Shown here in pieces: positions 7,379 to 8,135 of a stretch of DNA of 8,135 nt. The DNA comes from Devosia sp. GTDB lineage: Bacteria; Pseudomonadota; Alphaproteobacteria; Rhizobiales; Devosiaceae. The position numbers and the translations under genes are program-made. The stretch spans positions 1 to 8,135 of the forward strand of contig JAEUMC010000988.1 of assembly GCA_016793415.1 (NCBI GenBank). The letters are read 5' to 3'. Within the stretch, counting starts at the first letter, position 1; every line of letters begins with the position of its first letter. The notes beneath the pieces were generated by a model. The model searched no databases and had not been told where the DNA came from. It saw nothing but the letters and a program-made list of their open reading frames with translations.

Positions 7379-7432
7379 GATGGCCGCGACGGCTACGGCG
7401 GGGGCTGGGCATGAACGATCCGAGGGGTACGC

Positions 7433-8135
7433 ATGACTGTTGAAGCCGGCATCGATGGCCGACCTGCCCAGGCAACCCGCGTGGCCGTATCGGTGCGCAA
7501 CGTCAATATGACTTTCGCGGAGTTTCATGCCGTCAAGGAAGCATCCTTCGATCTCGAGGACGGGCGCTTCCTCACCATCCTGGGGCCCTCCGGGTCCGGC
7601 AAGACCACGCTGTTGCGGATGATCGCCGGCTTCCAGAAGCCCAGTTCCGGCGAGATCTTCATCAACGGCAAGCCGGTCAGCGCCACGCCGCCGCACAAGC
7701 GCTCGATCGGCATGGTGTTCCAGAAGCTGGCGCTGTTTCCCCACATGACGGCGGCCGAGAATGTCGCCTTCCCGCTGAAGATGCGCCGCTTCGATGCGAC
7801 CACTATCCCGGAGCGCGTGCAGCGCTATCTCGATCTCGTCCACCTCGGCGGCTACGCCGATCGCCGCATCCACCAGCTTTCCGGCGGCCAGCAGCAGCGT
7901 GTTGCCATCGCGCGCGCCCTGGTGTTCGAGCCCGATCTGCTGCTGCTCGACGAGCCGCTTGCGGCGCTCGATCGGAAGCTGCGCGAGGAGATGCAGCTCG
8001 AGTTCCGCCGCATCCAGCGCGAACTCGGTGTCACCACCATCAACGTCACCCACGACCAGCGTGAGGCGCTCGTCGTTTCCGACGAGGTGATCGTGATGGA
8101 CAAGGGCGTCATCCAGCAGAAGGCGCCACCGTCTG
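7433..8135 (+). CDS. ABC transporter ATP-binding protein, PotA-like, runs off right edge
   Basis: Nucleotide-binding subunit that powers an ABC importer at the inner face of the membrane. The first 234 residues are visible; a PotA-type protein of about 350 residues would have a further C-terminal regulatory domain beyond the window. Motifs in order: Walker A GPSGSGKTT (51-59), Q-loop Gln97 (VFQKLALFPHMTAAENVAFPL), ABC signature LSGGQQQR (149-156), Walker B LLLLDEP (169-175), D-loop AALD (177-180) and switch His207 (NVTHDQREAL). The signature and VTHDQ-EAL style are those of the spermidine/putrescine, iron and sulfate importer group, not of the HisP/HutV amino-acid type. The ATG at 7433 follows GAGGGG (7422-7427) with five bases spacing; the first 20 residues are poorly conserved, so a later start is possible. 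Permease and binding-protein genes probably follow. Substrate unknown; the operator suggests a histidine-related compound. Confidence 0.94.
   Translation, partial: MTVEAGIDGRPAQATRVAVSVRNVNMTFAEFHAVKEASFDLEDGRFLTILGPSGSGKTTLLRMIAGFQKPSSGEIFINGKPVSATPPHKRSIGMVFQKLALFPHMTAAENVAFPLKMRRFDATTIPERVQRYLDLVHLGGYADRRIHQLSGGQQQRVAIARALVFEPDLLLLDEPLAALDRKLREEMQLEFRRIQRELGVTTINVTHDQREALVVSDEVIVMDKGVIQQKAPPS

Noticed and set aside
7397..7410. A GG-N10-GC spacing that could be a sigma-54 promoter to go with the NtrC-like site
   Set aside because: The stretch is a G-rich run without the TTGC part of the -12 element, and it would start transcription on top of the ABC ribosome-binding site; GG-N10-GC is expected by chance in such GC-rich DNA.
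7377..7436. A 19-codon reading frame starting inside operator 3 and overlapping the ABC start by ATGA, a possible leader peptide
   Set aside because: It has no ribosome-binding site, its start lies within the probable -10 region and so probably upstream of the transcript start, and it contains only one histidine, unlike a his-type attenuator leader.
6956..8053. A 365-codon open frame on the minus strand opposite the SDR and ABC genes
   Set aside because: It spans two well-supported genes and the regulatory gap between them; it has no recognisable domain and is a GC-driven shadow.

Overview
The window is high-GC DNA with tightly packed genes on both strands. It is essentially one complete histidine-utilisation (hut) locus plus two neighbours that appear to share its regulation. 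The five-enzyme pathway including HutF, the HutC style and the promoter style suggest an alphaproteobacterium, probably of the Hyphomicrobiales (a Devosia-like genus is possible). This is inference from protein flavour only; there is no rRNA or other marker in the window.

Left half, minus strand (1-4186): an operon transcribed leftward in the order hutI, hutH, hutG, hutU. hutU runs off the left edge. Each of the three junctions is the same 4-base ATGA overlap of stop and start. Right half, plus strand (4290-8135): hutF, hutC, a short-chain dehydrogenase/reductase (SDR) gene of unknown substrate, and the start of an ABC-transporter ATPase gene that runs off the right edge. The two halves diverge from a 103-base intergenic region (4187-4289).

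Pathway: HutH deaminates histidine to urocanate. HutU hydrates urocanate to imidazolonepropionate, and HutI opens that ring to N-formimino-glutamate. HutF deiminates this to N-formylglutamate, and HutG hydrolyses it to glutamate and formate. Histidine therefore yields two ammonia, one formate and one glutamate. HutC is the GntR/UTRA repressor, for which urocanate is the known inducer in related systems.

The most interesting signal is non-coding. An identical 12-mer, ATGTATAGACAT, fitting the HutC-subfamily operator pattern GT-N-TA-N-AC, occurs three times: between hutI and hutF (4216-4227), before the SDR gene (6465-6476) and before the ABC gene (7367-7378). The SDR and the transporter are therefore probable HutC regulon members and may supply or pre-process a histidine-related compound. 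Upstream of the ABC gene there is also a nested set of TGCACAA/TTGTGCA inverted repeats. The first of these matches the NtrC site geometry and could add nitrogen control.

No RNA genes, mobile elements, CRISPR arrays or pseudogenes were seen. No stretch over 300 bases lacks a gene; the longest gaps are 133 bases (7300-7432), 103 bases (4187-4289) and 97 bases (6432-6528), and all three carry the operator.
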